Shown here piece after piece: positions 37,742-52,828 of a stretch of 64,000 bases of DNA. The translations under genes and the position numbers were made by a program. Numbering within the stretch: position 1 is the first letter of the stretch; every line of letters starts with the position of its first letter. Source of the stretch: CAVQWT01 sp963717705 (GTDB lineage: Bacteria; Pseudomonadota; Gammaproteobacteria; Burkholderiales; Casimicrobiaceae). The DNA lies in the NCBI GenBank assembly GCA_963717705.1, contig CAVQWT010000005.1, positions 248,001 to 312,000 on the forward strand, given 5' to 3'. The notes beneath the pieces were generated by a model. That model had not been told where the DNA came from, ran no database searches, and was given only the letters and a program-made list of their open reading frames with translations.

Positions 37742-38533
37742 TCATTCCTCCTCGAGCAGCAGCTCGCTGCGCGACGCGGGGTCCTGCCGGTAGAACCAGC
37801 GGAACTTCTCGTACACGTCGGGGTAGTCGTGCTTCAGCAGCGCGGGATCGGCGAAGAACACCTCGGACAGCACGGCGAAGAACTCGGCCGGCGACTCGGC
37901 GGCGTAGGGGTCAATCGCCGTCTGCTCGCCGCGGTCGACCCGGAGCCGGAAGTGCTCGAAGGCGGCGTTCAGCGTCCTCTGCCAGGCGCGCGGCGGCATC
38001 TCGGCCGGCAGCGGCGGGCAGCCGTTGGCCTCGCCGTTGCGCATGTCGATCTTGTGCGCGAACTCGTGGATGACCAGGTTCATGCCGGCGGTCTCCCAGT
38101 CGTACGACGCCTCGACGTCCGACCACGAGAGAACCACGGGACCGCCGGGCATCGCCTCGCCGGCGAGCGCCCCGTCGTTGCGGTGGACGACGCCGGCCTC
38201 GTCCTCCCATTCCCACTCGGGGACGAACTCGCCGGGATAGACGACGACGTTGTCCCAGCCGTCGTAGTAGGCGAGGTCCAGGTTCAGCACCAGCGCGCAG
38301 GCCTGCATCGCGATCACGACGCGCTGCAGGGGCGTCACCGGATACGAGCCCGCACCGACGATGTGCTTGGCGTCGAGGAACAGCACGACCTTCTCGCGCA
38401 GCCGGGTGAGCTCGTAATCGGTGTAGACCGCGAGGAACGGCAGCGCCTCCTGCGCCTCGCGCCACAGCGGGTCGGGGATGGCGGCGTTCCGCAGCACCCG
38501 CCGCTGCCGCCACTTCCTCAGCGCGTCGAACAT
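37742..38533 (-). CDS. mtfA: Zinc-dependent peptidase MtfA family (Mlc titration factor)
   Basis: 263 residues. The HEFAH zinc motif is at 156-160, followed by KIDMRNGEANG; further downstream ESPAEFFAVLSEVFF supplies the third ligand Glu (as in MtfA/anthrax lethal-factor-like peptidases). In enteric bacteria MtfA binds the repressor Mlc and has peptidase activity; the role without Mlc is unclear. Adjacent to rmuC (8 bases). Confidence 0.9.
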   Translation of the reverse strand: MFDALRKWRQRRVLRNAAIPDPLWREAQEALPFLAVYTDYELTRLREKVVLFLDAKHIVGAGSYPVTPLQRVVIAMQACALVLNLDLAYYDGWDNVVVYPGEFVPEWEWEDEAGVVHRNDGALAGEAMPGGPVVLSWSDVEASYDWETAGMNLVIHEFAHKIDMRNGEANGCPPLPAEMPPRAWQRTLNAAFEHFRLRVDRGEQTAIDPYAAESPAEFFAVLSEVFFADPALLKHDYPDVYEKFRWFYRQDPASRSELLLEEE

Positions 38534-38541
38534 CGTCCCGG

Positions 38542-40083
38542 TCAGTCGGGCGCGGCGTCGGCGTCGTCGGGACCGGGCACGTCACCGGCGCCTTCGGCCG
38601 CGGCATCGCCGTCGAGCGCCGCGCCCAGCAGGCGCGCCGTCTCCGGACCGGGCAGCGCCTCGACCTTGCGCAGCTCGCGGGTGATGGCGCGGCTGCGCAC
38701 CCCGGCGCGGTCGAGCTCCTCGCTCGCCTTGTCGATGCGCTCCTTGGTCTTCGCCAGCACGTCGCCGAACTTGCCGAACTCGGTCTTGACCGCGCCGAGC
38801 AGCGTCCAGACCTCGTTGGTCCGCTCCTCGATCGCCAGCGTGCGGAAGCCCATCTGCAGGCTGTTGAGCAGGGCCAGGAAATTCGCCGGCCCGGCGAGCG
38901 TCACGCGGTAGTCGTGCTGCAGCTTCTCGGCGAAGCCCGGCCGCGCCATCATTTCCGCGAACAGGCTCTCCACCGGCACGAACAGGATCGCGAAGTCGGT
39001 CGTGTGCGGCGGCGCGACGTACAGCTCGCGGATGGTCTTGGCCTGCGCGCGCAGGAAGTCGGCGAGGTCCTTGCGCGCGACTTCGGCCCCCGGCGCGTCG
39101 GCGCGCTCCAGCGCATCCTGCAGCCGCTGCCAGTCCTCGAGCGGGAACTTGGCGTCGATCGGCAGCCAGCACGGCGCGCCGTCGGCGCTGCGCCCGGGGA
39201 GCCGGATCGCGTATTCGACACGCCTGCCGGTGCCGGGCCGCGTCTCGACGTTCGCCTCGTACTGCTGCGGCACCAGCACCTCGGCGAGCAGCAGGCCGAG
39301 CTGCACCTCGCCCCAGGTGCCGCGCGACTTCACGTTGGTCAGCACGCGCTTCAGGTCGCCGACGCCGACCGCGAGCGTCTGCATCTCGCCCAGGCCCTTG
39401 TGCACCTGCTCGAGCCGGTCCGACACCTGCTTGAACGACGCGCCGAGCCGCTGGTCCAGCGTCGTCTGCAGCTTCTCGTCGACCGTCGCGCGCATCTGGT
39501 CGAGCTTGGCCGCGTTCTCGTTGCGCAGCGTGTCGAGACGCTGCTCGACCGTCGTGCGCACCGCCTCGAGCCGCTGCTCGTTCGACTTCGCGAGTTCGCC
39601 GATCCGCTCGGCGGTGACCCGTGCCTGCTCGGCCTGCGCCGCCGCCCCGCCCGTCAGCGCCTGCTGCGTGGTCTGCGTGAACTGCCCGAAGCGCTCGCCG
39701 AAGGACTTCAACTGGTCGCTCTGGGTCTGCGTCGACGCCGACAGCTGCTGCTGCGTCGCCGAAGTGAACTGCGACAGCCGCTCGCCGAAGGCCTTGAGCT
39801 CGGCGCCCTGCGCCGCGGTCAGCGCCGCGACCTGCTGCTGCGTCGTCTGCGTGAACTGCGTGAGGCGCTCGCCCACCTCCGTCCGCAGCGTCTGCGCGGA
39901 GACGCCCTGCTCGCCCCGCGCGATGGCGAGATCCTGCTTGAGGTCGCGCTCGAGATCCTGGCCCTGTGCCTTCAGCACCGCGACGTCGGTCGCCATCGCG
40001 AACAGCCTGACCAGTGCGACGACGGCGACGAGCGCGGCGACGACGGCCGCGACGACGACGACGATGAGCAGGGACTCGTTCAT
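38542..40083 (-). CDS. rmuC: DNA recombination protein RmuC
   Basis: 513 residues. One N-terminal membrane helix (about 5-28), then a long coiled coil that contains three near-identical copies of a segment with GERLxQFTQTTQQQ (about 72-145), and a C-terminal nuclease-like domain (about 255-470) with LTNVKSRGTWGEVQLGLLL and PIDAKFPLEDW. RmuC suppresses inversions at short repeats and is thought to cut DNA. A TAGAAT at 40092-40097 (minus) is so close to the ATG that the transcript would have almost no leader. Confidence 0.93.
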   Translation of the reverse strand: MNESLLIVVVVAAVVAALVAVVALVRLFAMATDVAVLKAQGQDLERDLKQDLAIARGEQGVSAQTLRTEVGERLTQFTQTTQQQVAALTAAQGAELKAFGERLSQFTSATQQQLSASTQTQSDQLKSFGERFGQFTQTTQQALTGGAAAQAEQARVTAERIGELAKSNEQRLEAVRTTVEQRLDTLRNENAAKLDQMRATVDEKLQTTLDQRLGASFKQVSDRLEQVHKGLGEMQTLAVGVGDLKRVLTNVKSRGTWGEVQLGLLLAEVLVPQQYEANVETRPGTGRRVEYAIRLPGRSADGAPCWLPIDAKFPLEDWQRLQDALERADAPGAEVARKDLADFLRAQAKTIRELYVAPPHTTDFAILFVPVESLFAEMMARPGFAEKLQHDYRVTLAGPANFLALLNSLQMGFRTLAIEERTNEVWTLLGAVKTEFGKFGDVLAKTKERIDKASEELDRAGVRSRAITRELRKVEALPGPETARLLGAALDGDAAAEGAGDVPGPDDADAAPD

Positions 40084-40111
40084 GACCTTCGATTCTAGCA
40101 GCGGGGCAGGT

Positions 40112-41161
40112 TCACCGGATTGACGCCACGATGAGCGCGTGCGCCGCGAACGAGGCGAGCCAGTGCGCGCCGACGAAGTCGTCGCTGTCGAGGCCCGTCA
40201 TCCCCGCGTCGAGGTGCCGCCCGGCGGCCGCTGCCAGCAACGGCGCGCGCGGGTCGCCGGCCGGCAGCGCACGCGCGATGCCCGCGAAGCACCACGCGCG
40301 CGACAGGTTGAGGCCGTCGAGATGCACGATCTGCGGATCGCCGCGGTCGCTCACCGGCACCGGCGCGAACAGCGTCGCGGGCTCGCCGCGCGCGAGGCCC
40401 GGCAGGAACGCGTCGAGCCAGCGCGAGAACGCCGGCGCGTCGAGCACGCGCCGCATCAGGTCGGCCTCGACCAGCACCGGCGACAGGAAATCGGCGCCCG
40501 AGGGCTCCCACGCCGCCGGGCCGTCGCGGTCTGCGGCGTACCAGCCGAGCGCCTTGGCGACGAGCGCCCGCTCGAGTTCCGCCGCACCCGCGAAGCGCGC
40601 GTAATCGAGGGCGAAGGCGAGGCCGAACGCGCTGTTGGGATGGATGCCGTAGCGCACCGGATAGTGCGTCCGCGGCAGGAAATCGAGCCAGCGCGCACCG
40701 AACGCCCGCGCCAGCGGCGCGATCGCCACGGACCAGCGCGCGACGTCCGGATCGGCCGGCGCGCCTTCCGCGAGCTCGTGCGCGAGCTTCAGCAGCCACG
40801 CCCAGCCGTAGGTGCGGACGAACGACGCGTTGTGCGGCGTGCCGAGATACGCGACCTCGGCCTCGATGGCCGCCGGCGCGAGGTTGCGATCGAACGTCGC
40901 GGCGATCGCCGGCCGCAGCGGCAGCTCCGGGAAGCGCCGGTAAAGCGTCGCGAGCAGCCAGTGCATGTGGACGCACGAGTGCCAGTCGTAGCTGCCATGG
41001 AACGACGGGTGCAGCGCACGCGGCGTGCGCGCGTCGCCGGGGCCGCCCAGCACGTGGTCCAGCTTGTGGGGGTACTCGCGGCCGATGTTGTCGAGCGCGA
41101 TGCGCGCGAACCGCGCGGCGAGGGCCGGGGACAGCGCGGCGGAGTGCCCGGGCGCGGTCAC
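40112..41161 (-). CDS. DUF2891 domain protein
   Basis: 349 residues, the usual length of DUF2891. It contains GREYPHKLDHVL, LHPSFHGSYDWHSCVHMHW, and FHxRTHYPVRYGIHPNSAFGLAFALDYA, giving an alpha/alpha barrel-like helical protein with conserved His and Asp. Function not established in the family. Start is GTG at 41161, 3 bases after the typA stop, so it is probably co-transcribed with typA. Confidence 0.85.
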   Translation of the reverse strand: MTAPGHSAALSPALAARFARIALDNIGREYPHKLDHVLGGPGDARTPRALHPSFHGSYDWHSCVHMHWLLATLYRRFPELPLRPAIAATFDRNLAPAAIEAEVAYLGTPHNASFVRTYGWAWLLKLAHELAEGAPADPDVARWSVAIAPLARAFGARWLDFLPRTHYPVRYGIHPNSAFGLAFALDYARFAGAAELERALVAKALGWYAADRDGPAAWEPSGADFLSPVLVEADLMRRVLDAPAFSRWLDAFLPGLARGEPATLFAPVPVSDRGDPQIVHLDGLNLSRAWCFAGIARALPAGDPRAPLLAAAAGRHLDAGMTGLDSDDFVGAHWLASFAAHALIVASIR

Positions 41162-41164
41162 CGT

Positions 41165-43054
<1,890 letters not shown>

Positions 43055-43107
43055 GGGTGTTTACCGGGTTTGCTGCAGCGCGGGATGGCCGCGCCGCCAA
43101 ACCTAGA

Positions 43108-43113
43108 ATTATA
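43108..43113 (-). promoter_or_regulatory. -10 element of the typA promoter
   Basis: Perfect TATAAT on the minus strand, 54 bases before the typA ATG; no strong -35 (GGTCGT is nearest at 17 bases). Confidence 0.55.
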
Positions 43114-43145
43114 GCCTCGTTTGACCCCGGACGACCACAAAAATT

Positions 43146-43173
43146 TTGTAAAATCCGCAAGTTAGGCTACAAT
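43146..43173 (+). promoter_or_regulatory. Promoter of rhlE
   Basis: TTGTAA (43146-43151), 16-base spacer, TACAAT (43168-43173) in an AT-rich island. It starts a transcript with a leader of about 160 bases before the rhlE TTG. Confidence 0.6.
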
Positions 43174-43179
43174 ACGGTT

Positions 43180-43341
43180 TCGGGCGGCCGTTCCGGTCAC
43201 CGCCCAACCCGGCGCGGGTTTCCCGCGGTCGCGGTCGTCGCCTCCAGCGGCACCCGGCCCGCCCGCCTCGCCTTGTTTCCAGACACACGCTGCCTGGACC
43301 GGAAGCCGCCTCAAGCGGTGGGCCGCGACAGGAGCACTCCC
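43180..43341 (+). promoter_or_regulatory. Long structured 5' leader of rhlE
   Basis: About 160 bases from the predicted start site to the gene. Contains a CGCGGG-TTT-CCCGCG hairpin (43213-43227) and a small ccgc/gcgg hairpin (about 43305-43317) close to the aggag ribosome site. Long leaders on DEAD-box helicase mRNAs are often sites of autoregulation or cold response; here that is inference. Confidence 0.4.
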
Positions 43342-44976
<1,635 letters not shown>

Positions 44977-44991
44977 GCCGCGGGGTCCGCG

Positions 44992-46156
44992 GTGGCCGCC
45001 GCGCCGTTCACCGCGACGCTGGTCGCGCATTGCCGCGCCGGCTTCGAGCCCGAAGCCGCGGCCGACCTCGTCGCGCTGGCAGGGCGCGCGGGCGCGGCGA
45101 CGGTCGTCGAAGCCCCGCCCGGCCGCGGATTCGTCACCGCGACGCTCACCGGCGGCACCCCGTCGCGCCTGCATGCGGCGCTGCTCGCCGCGCCGCCGGT
45201 GTTCATTCGCTCGCTCTTCTTCGGCACCGGCCCGCACGCGCTGTTCGACCCGGCGGCGACGGGCAAGCGCAGGCCGGATCGCGTCGCGCCGCTGGCCGCG
45301 GCGATCGCCGCGTTGCGCGAGCGCGACTGGCCCGGCGTCGCCCGCGGCGCGGCCGTTCGGCGAACTGCGCGTCGAGATGCCGGACACCAACGAGGGCAAG
45401 GCGCTGTCGGGCCTGTGCCGCGGGGTCGAGTTGCCGCTCGCCGGCGCGCTGCTCGAGGCCGACGCCATGGCCGAGGTCGACGAGGACGCGACCGACGCCG
45501 AGCTCGCGCGGCATCCCGCCGTGCACGTGCTGTTCGCCGACGGCGCGACCGCCTTCGTCGGCGTCAGCGCGGCGCCCTGGCGCAGCCGCTGGCCGCAGGG
45601 CATCCCGCGGCTGCACATGCCCCGCGCCGCGCCGTCGCGCTCGACGCTGAAGCTCGCCGAGGCCTTCCTGACCTTCCTCGGCGACGACGCGGCGACGCTG
45701 CTGCGGCCGGGCATGAAGGCGGTCGACCTCGGCGCCGCGCCGGGCGGCTGGACCTGGCAGCTCGCCGGGCGCGGGCTCAAGGTGACCGCGGTGGACAACG
45801 GCCCGCTCAAGGGCGCCGTGGCCGAGGATTCGCTGGTGACGCACCTGCGCGTCGACGGGCTGACCTACGTGCCCAAACGCCCCGTCGACTGGCTGGTCTG
45901 CGACATCGCCGAGCAGCCGGCGAAGATCGCCGCGCTGGTCGCACGATGGGTCGCGCAGGGCGATGCGCGCCGGGCGATCTTCAACCTCAAGCTGCCGATG
46001 AAAAGGCGCCACGCCGAGGTCGAGCGCTGCGCCGCGCTGATCCACGACACGCTGCGCCGCGCCCGCGTCCCCGCCACCCTCGCGCTGAAGCAGCTCTACC
46101 ACGACCGCGAGGAAGTCACCGGCTACCTCGCCACCCCGGGGTCAGGTCGAATTTAG
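44992..46156 (+). pseudogene. rlmM: 23S rRNA 2'-O-methyltransferase RlmM, broken by one +1 frameshift
   Basis: The N-terminal part (frame from GTG 44992) has THUMP-like features and runs to DWPGVARGAA; the rest continues in the next frame from PFGELRVEMPDTNEGKALSGLCRG through VDLGAAPGGWTWQL (SAM-binding) and KLPMKRR to the end at 46156. Deleting one base at about 45349-45352 (ggccg) merges them into 387 residues, as in RlmM (about 360). RlmM methylates C2498 of 23S rRNA. The C-terminal YLATPGSGRI departs from the usual Arg-rich end and coincides with a ggggtcaggtcgaattta string. As assembled it cannot give a full enzyme unless frameshifting or a sequencing error applies. Confidence 0.8.
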
Positions 46157-46271
46157 ATCAACGTGCTCCGCGGAGTCGCGGCTGCGGCACCGGCATCACG
46201 CCATCATGCCGACGCGTCGATCCCGCCGCCATCGGCCATCCGGCCGAGTCCGACCCCGCCGCCGGCGCCAC

Positions 46272-46865
46272 TCAGGTCTGCCCGCGCTCGACCCACTTCG
46301 GCACCGCGGGCGCCTCGTAGAGGGCGAAGCGATCGAGCAGCCGGCCCGGATCGTCGTCGACCAGCAGCATCCCGCGGTGCACCGGCTTCACGAACTGCGC
46401 GTCGGTGGCGTGGTCGAGAAACGCGACCAGCCCGTCGTAGAAGCCCGCGATGTTGAGCACGCCGCAGGGCTTGCGGTGCCAGCCGAGCTGGCCCCAGGTC
46501 CAGATTTCGAACAGCTCCTCGAAGGTCCCGAGGCCTCCGGGCAGCGCGATGAAGGCGTCGGCGCGCTCGGCCATCTGCGCCTTCCGCTCGTGCATCGACG
46601 CGGTGACGATGAGCTCGGTCAGCCCGGTGTACGCGAGCTCCTTGGTCATCAGCGCCTGCGGAATGACGCCGGTGACGCGTCCGCCGGCGGCCAGCGCGGC
46701 GTCGGCGACCACGCCCATCAGCCCGACGCGCCCGCCGCCATAGACCATGCCGAGGCCGCGCTCCGCCAGCGTGCGGCCCAGCGCCGAAGCGGCCTCGGCA
46801 TACGCCGGATCGCGCCCCGGATTGGCGCCGCAGTAGACGCAGACGTTGGCGAGCGCGACCGCCAT
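46272..46865 (-). CDS. LOG-family cytokinin riboside 5'-monophosphate phosphoribohydrolase
   Basis: 197 residues. GGGRVGLMG at 43-51 and PGGLGTFEE at 109-117 are the LOG signature. Such proteins remove ribose 5-phosphate from nucleoside monophosphates; in bacteria a nucleotide-salvage or cytokinin role is proposed. Lies 8 bases after valS on the same strand. ATG at 46865 is preferred. Confidence 0.9.
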   Translation of the reverse strand: MAVALANVCVYCGANPGRDPAYAEAASALGRTLAERGLGMVYGGGRVGLMGVVADAALAAGGRVTGVIPQALMTKELAYTGLTELIVTASMHERKAQMAERADAFIALPGGLGTFEELFEIWTWGQLGWHRKPCGVLNIAGFYDGLVAFLDHATDAQFVKPVHRGMLLVDDDPGRLLDRFALYEAPAVPKWVERGQT

Positions 46866-46873
46866 CGCGACGG

Positions 46874-49711
<2,838 letters not shown>

Positions 49712-49754
49712 GCGGGGGGCGCTCGTGGCGCGCGTTGGCGGTGCAAAACATCGA

Positions 49755-49760
49755 ATTATA
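49755..49760 (-). promoter_or_regulatory. -10 element of the valS promoter
   Basis: Perfect TATAAT on the minus strand in an AT-rich patch, 44 bases before the valS ATG. No recognisable -35 in the GC-rich DNA 17 bases upstream. Confidence 0.55.
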
Positions 49761-49811
49761 GCGGCCGGGCGCCCCCGCGCCCTTCCGCGCCGGCCGGCGG
49801 GCGACGGCGCG

Positions 49812-50504
49812 TCAGATGCGGTCGAGCCAGGCCGCGAGAGCGGCGGTCACCGCAGCGGGCCGTTCCAGCGGCGACAGGTGGCCGCTGCCATCGACGACGA
49901 CGAGGCGCGCGCCGGGAATCGCCGCCGCCATTTCCTCGTGGATCGCGACCGGCGTCAGCGCGTCCTCGCGGCCGCAGAGCACCAGCGCCGGGCAGGCGAT
50001 CGCCGGCAGCAGCGGCCGGCTGTCGGCGCGCGAGATGATCGCCTCCTGCTGCCGCGCGAACGACCCCGCGTCGAACGCGCCGGCCATCGCGCGGACCGTG
50101 CCCGCGATCGCCTCGTCCGCGAGGTGCGCCGGCGCGAGCAGCTTCGGCAGCAGCTCCTCGACGACGCGCCCGTAGTTCTGCGCAGCCAGCGCGACCAGCC
50201 GCCGCCGGTTGGCCGTCGACTCGGGCGTGTCCGGACGGGCGGAGGTGTCGAGCAGCGCCAGCGCGGCGACCCGCTCCGGCGCCTGGCGGACGATCTCGAG
50301 CGCGCAGTAGCCGCCCATCGACAGCCCCGCCAGCGCGAACCGCCCCGGAGGCGCCCTGGCCAGCACGTCGGCCGCCAGCGCCGCCATCGTGCCGGCGGTG
50401 GTCATGTCGGCCACCCGCGCCGTCGCGCGGGCGCCCAGCGCCCGGACCTGCGCGTCCCACAGTCGCGCATCGCAGATCAGTCCCGGCAGCAGCAGCAGGT
50501 TCAT
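49812..50504 (-). CDS. Alpha/beta hydrolase
   Basis: 230 residues. LLLLPGLICDARLW at the N-terminus, nucleophile elbow GLSMGG near 60, and GSGHLSPLERP with the catalytic His near the end. The LSMGGYCALE and HLSPLE segments resemble MhpC-like and epoxide hydrolase-like enzymes of the BioH/3-oxoadipate enol-lactonase type. Substrate cannot be assigned. No clear operon partner. Confidence 0.8.
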   Translation of the reverse strand: MNLLLLPGLICDARLWDAQVRALGARATARVADMTTAGTMAALAADVLARAPPGRFALAGLSMGGYCALEIVRQAPERVAALALLDTSARPDTPESTANRRRLVALAAQNYGRVVEELLPKLLAPAHLADEAIAGTVRAMAGAFDAGSFARQQEAIISRADSRPLLPAIACPALVLCGREDALTPVAIHEEMAAAIPGARLVVVDGSGHLSPLERPAAVTAALAAWLDRI

Positions 50505-50577
50505 GCGGCGATCATCCCACGCGGGGCGGCGGCGGCCAAGCGGTTCCGCTCACCAGCCCGGCGTCACCAGCCCGGCA

Positions 50578-52347
50578 TCACCAACCCAACGCCCGCGCCG
50601 ACTGGTAGAACGCGAAGCTCGCCAGCCACGCGAGCGCCAGCGACCACCCGACCGACACCAGCGCGAACCGGGTGCTGCGGGCCTCCGAGCGCAGGGTCGC
50701 GATCGTCGACACGCAGGGCGTGTAGATCAGCGTGAACAGCATGAACGAGATCGCCTGCACGGCGTCGATCCGGGTCGCGAGCTCGGTCGCCAGCGCCTGC
50801 CCCTCGAGGCCGAAGATCACCGCCAGCGCGCCGATCAGGATTTCCTTGGCGACGAAGCCGAAGATCAGCGCCACCGTCAGCCGGTCGTCGATGCCGATCG
50901 GCGCCAGCACCGGCTCGGCGAAGCGGCCGAGCATGCCGGCGAAGGTTTCCGGACCGCCGGGCACGGTGCCGGCCGGCAGGTGCGTCAGCAGCCACACCAG
51001 CATGACGCCGGCAATGATGAAGCGCGTCGCGCGCCGCAGGAAGTGGCGCACCTCGTGCCAGGCACGCAGCGCGATCTGCCGCAGCGTCGGCAGCCGGTAG
51101 GGCGGCAGCTCCAGCACGAACGGCTCGTCGTTGCGGTAGCGGCCGCGGAACACGAACGCGGTCAGCAGCGCCACGGCGAAGCTCGCGAGGTAGAGCACGA
51201 AGATCACCCACGCCCCCTGCGCGGGCGCGAACAGCGCGGCGGCGAGGAAAAGGAAGACCTGCAGCCGCGCCGAGCACAGCGAGAACGGCACGATCATCAT
51301 CGTCAGCAGCCGCAGGCCACGCGAGCGCATGATCCGGGTCCCCATCAGCGCCGGCACGTTGCAGCCGAACCCGAGCAGCAGCATCACGAAGCTGCGGCCG
51401 TCGAGCCCCATGCGCGCCATCAGCGCGTCGGTGAGGAACGCCGCGCGCGACAGGTAGCCCGAGTCCTCGACCAGCGCCATGAACAGGAAGAACAGCACCA
51501 CCAGCGGCACGAACGCCGCGACCGTCGACACGCCGGCCCAGACGCCGTCGAGAAGGAAGCCGCGAACCAGGTCCGGCAGCGGCGCCAGCGCCGGCTCGAG
51601 CGCGTGCGCGCGGGTGAATTCGAACGCCGCCTGCAACCCGTCCTGCAGCGGCTTGCCGAGTGTGAACACGCCCTGGAACACGGCGAACATCAGCACGAAG
51701 AACAGCGGCAGGCCGAACAGCGGGTGCAGCAGCACGCGGTCGACGCGGTCGGTCGTGCCCTCGGGCAGCCGCGCCGGGATGTCGACCGCGGCGGCCAGCG
51801 CCGCGGCCACCGCGGCGTCCCGGGCGGCAGCGTCCTGCGGTGCCGGCGCGACCGGTGCCGCCAGCACGCCGCGCGCCAGCGCCGCGAGCGCCTCCAACTG
51901 GCCCTCCCCGCGCTTGGCCGCCATCGGCACCACCGGCATGCCGATCGTGCGACCGAGGGCCTCGGCGTCGACGCGCACGCCCAGCCGTCGCGCCTCGTCC
52001 GTCATGTTGAGCAGCAGCACCGTCGGCACGCCGCGCGCCCGCAGCGTCAGCGCGAGCGGCAGCTGGCGGTCGATCTGCGGGGCGGCGACGATGACGGCGA
52101 CGAGGTCGACGCGGGTGCTGGCGAGGAACTCGCGGACGACGCGCTCGTCGTCGGCCTCGCCGTCGAGGTCGTAGACGCCCGGCAGGTCGACGAGTTCGAC
52201 CATCGAGCCGCCCAGCAGCACCCGCGCGGCGAACAGTTCCACGGTGATTCCGGGCCAGTTGCCGACCCGCGCCGAGGCGCCCGTAACCCGGTTGAAGAAC
52301 GTCGACTTGCCGGTGTTCGGCATGCCGACCAGCGCGATCCGCTTCAC
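50578..52347 (-). CDS. feoB: Ferrous iron transport protein B
   Basis: 589 residues. The N-terminal G domain has GMPNTGKS (8-15), DLPG (54-57) and NMTD (114-117); then about nine membrane helices with LLGFGCNVPALMGTRIM and two Gate-like segments. It is shorter than the ~750-residue FeoB of enterics, as in many betaproteobacteria; no FeoC. Imports Fe2+ into the cytoplasm. Start is GTG at 52347; feoA ends 12 bases upstream. Confidence 0.93.
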   Translation of the reverse strand: MKRIALVGMPNTGKSTFFNRVTGASARVGNWPGITVELFAARVLLGGSMVELVDLPGVYDLDGEADDERVVREFLASTRVDLVAVIVAAPQIDRQLPLALTLRARGVPTVLLLNMTDEARRLGVRVDAEALGRTIGMPVVPMAAKRGEGQLEALAALARGVLAAPVAPAPQDAAARDAAVAAALAAAVDIPARLPEGTTDRVDRVLLHPLFGLPLFFVLMFAVFQGVFTLGKPLQDGLQAAFEFTRAHALEPALAPLPDLVRGFLLDGVWAGVSTVAAFVPLVVLFFLFMALVEDSGYLSRAAFLTDALMARMGLDGRSFVMLLLGFGCNVPALMGTRIMRSRGLRLLTMMIVPFSLCSARLQVFLFLAAALFAPAQGAWVIFVLYLASFAVALLTAFVFRGRYRNDEPFVLELPPYRLPTLRQIALRAWHEVRHFLRRATRFIIAGVMLVWLLTHLPAGTVPGGPETFAGMLGRFAEPVLAPIGIDDRLTVALIFGFVAKEILIGALAVIFGLEGQALATELATRIDAVQAISFMLFTLIYTPCVSTIATLRSEARSTRFALVSVGWSLALAWLASFAFYQSARALGW

Positions 52348-52359
52348 CGCGGCCGCCGG

Positions 52360-52584
52360 TCAGCGATGGACGAGGATCGCGCGGGCGTGACCCCGCCGGA
52401 CGACGATGTCGGTGGTGCCGACGCGGAGGTGCAGCGGACCCGCCATCGCGCCGCGGCGCATCAGCCTCAGGGCGCGGCCGGGGCGGACGCCCAGTGCGGC
52501 CAGCCGCTGGCGCAGCGCGAGGTCGCCGCCGACCGTCGCGACGGTCGCTTCATCGCCGGGGCGAAGTTCGAGCAGGGGGGACAT
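52360..52584 (-). CDS. feoA: Ferrous iron transport protein A
   Basis: 74-residue SH3-like FeoA domain with GDEATVATVGGDLALRQRLAALGVRPG and IVVRRGHARAI. Needed for FeoB function. A Fur-like box lies 25-42 bases upstream, in the promoter region. Confidence 0.9.
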   Translation of the reverse strand: MSPLLELRPGDEATVATVGGDLALRQRLAALGVRPGRALRLMRRGAMAGPLHLRVGTTDIVVRRGHARAILVHR

Positions 52585-52608
52585 GGGGCGGGATCGATAG
52601 ACAAACGA

Positions 52609-52626
52609 GAATTATTCGCATTATTC
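52609..52626. promoter_or_regulatory. Fur box upstream of feoAB
   Basis: gaattattcgcattattc is an imperfect 18-base palindrome (14 of 18 positions) in AT-rich DNA 25 bases before the feoA ATG, with the spacing of a classical iron-repressed promoter. It resembles the Fur 6-1-6 NATWAT arrangement. Confidence 0.6.
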
Positions 52627-52776
52627 CTCGTTTTCGGAATCCTGCCTTGATCTGGCTCAAGGCGCGCTCGCCGGTCGGGCGCCCGCCCCCATCTGCCGGA
52701 TGCCGTCCCGGCGCGCGCCCCCGCCCCTGCCGGCGTCCGCCAGGACGCCCGCCACGAAGCCCGGACTCCCCCGCAC

Positions 52777-52801
52777 CGCATCGCATCGCATCGCATCGCA
52801 T
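52777..52801. repeat. Pentanucleotide tandem repeat (CGCAT)5
   Basis: Five exact CGCAT copies between the feoA promoter and the end of the TonB receptor gene. It lies 28 bases after the receptor stop; too short to affect a protein, but phase-variation-prone. Confidence 0.75.
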
Positions 52802-52828
52802 CACACCCCAGTACGGTTGCCCCGGCCG

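Noticed and set aside
49712..49811. T-box leader for valS
   Set aside because: Only about 45 bases between the -10 and start; T-boxes are also not expected in betaproteobacteria.
52741..52810. Possible CRISPR-like or phase-variable tract (CGCAT repeats)
   Set aside because: Only five 5-base units, no spacers, not in a gene start; recorded as a simple repeat.
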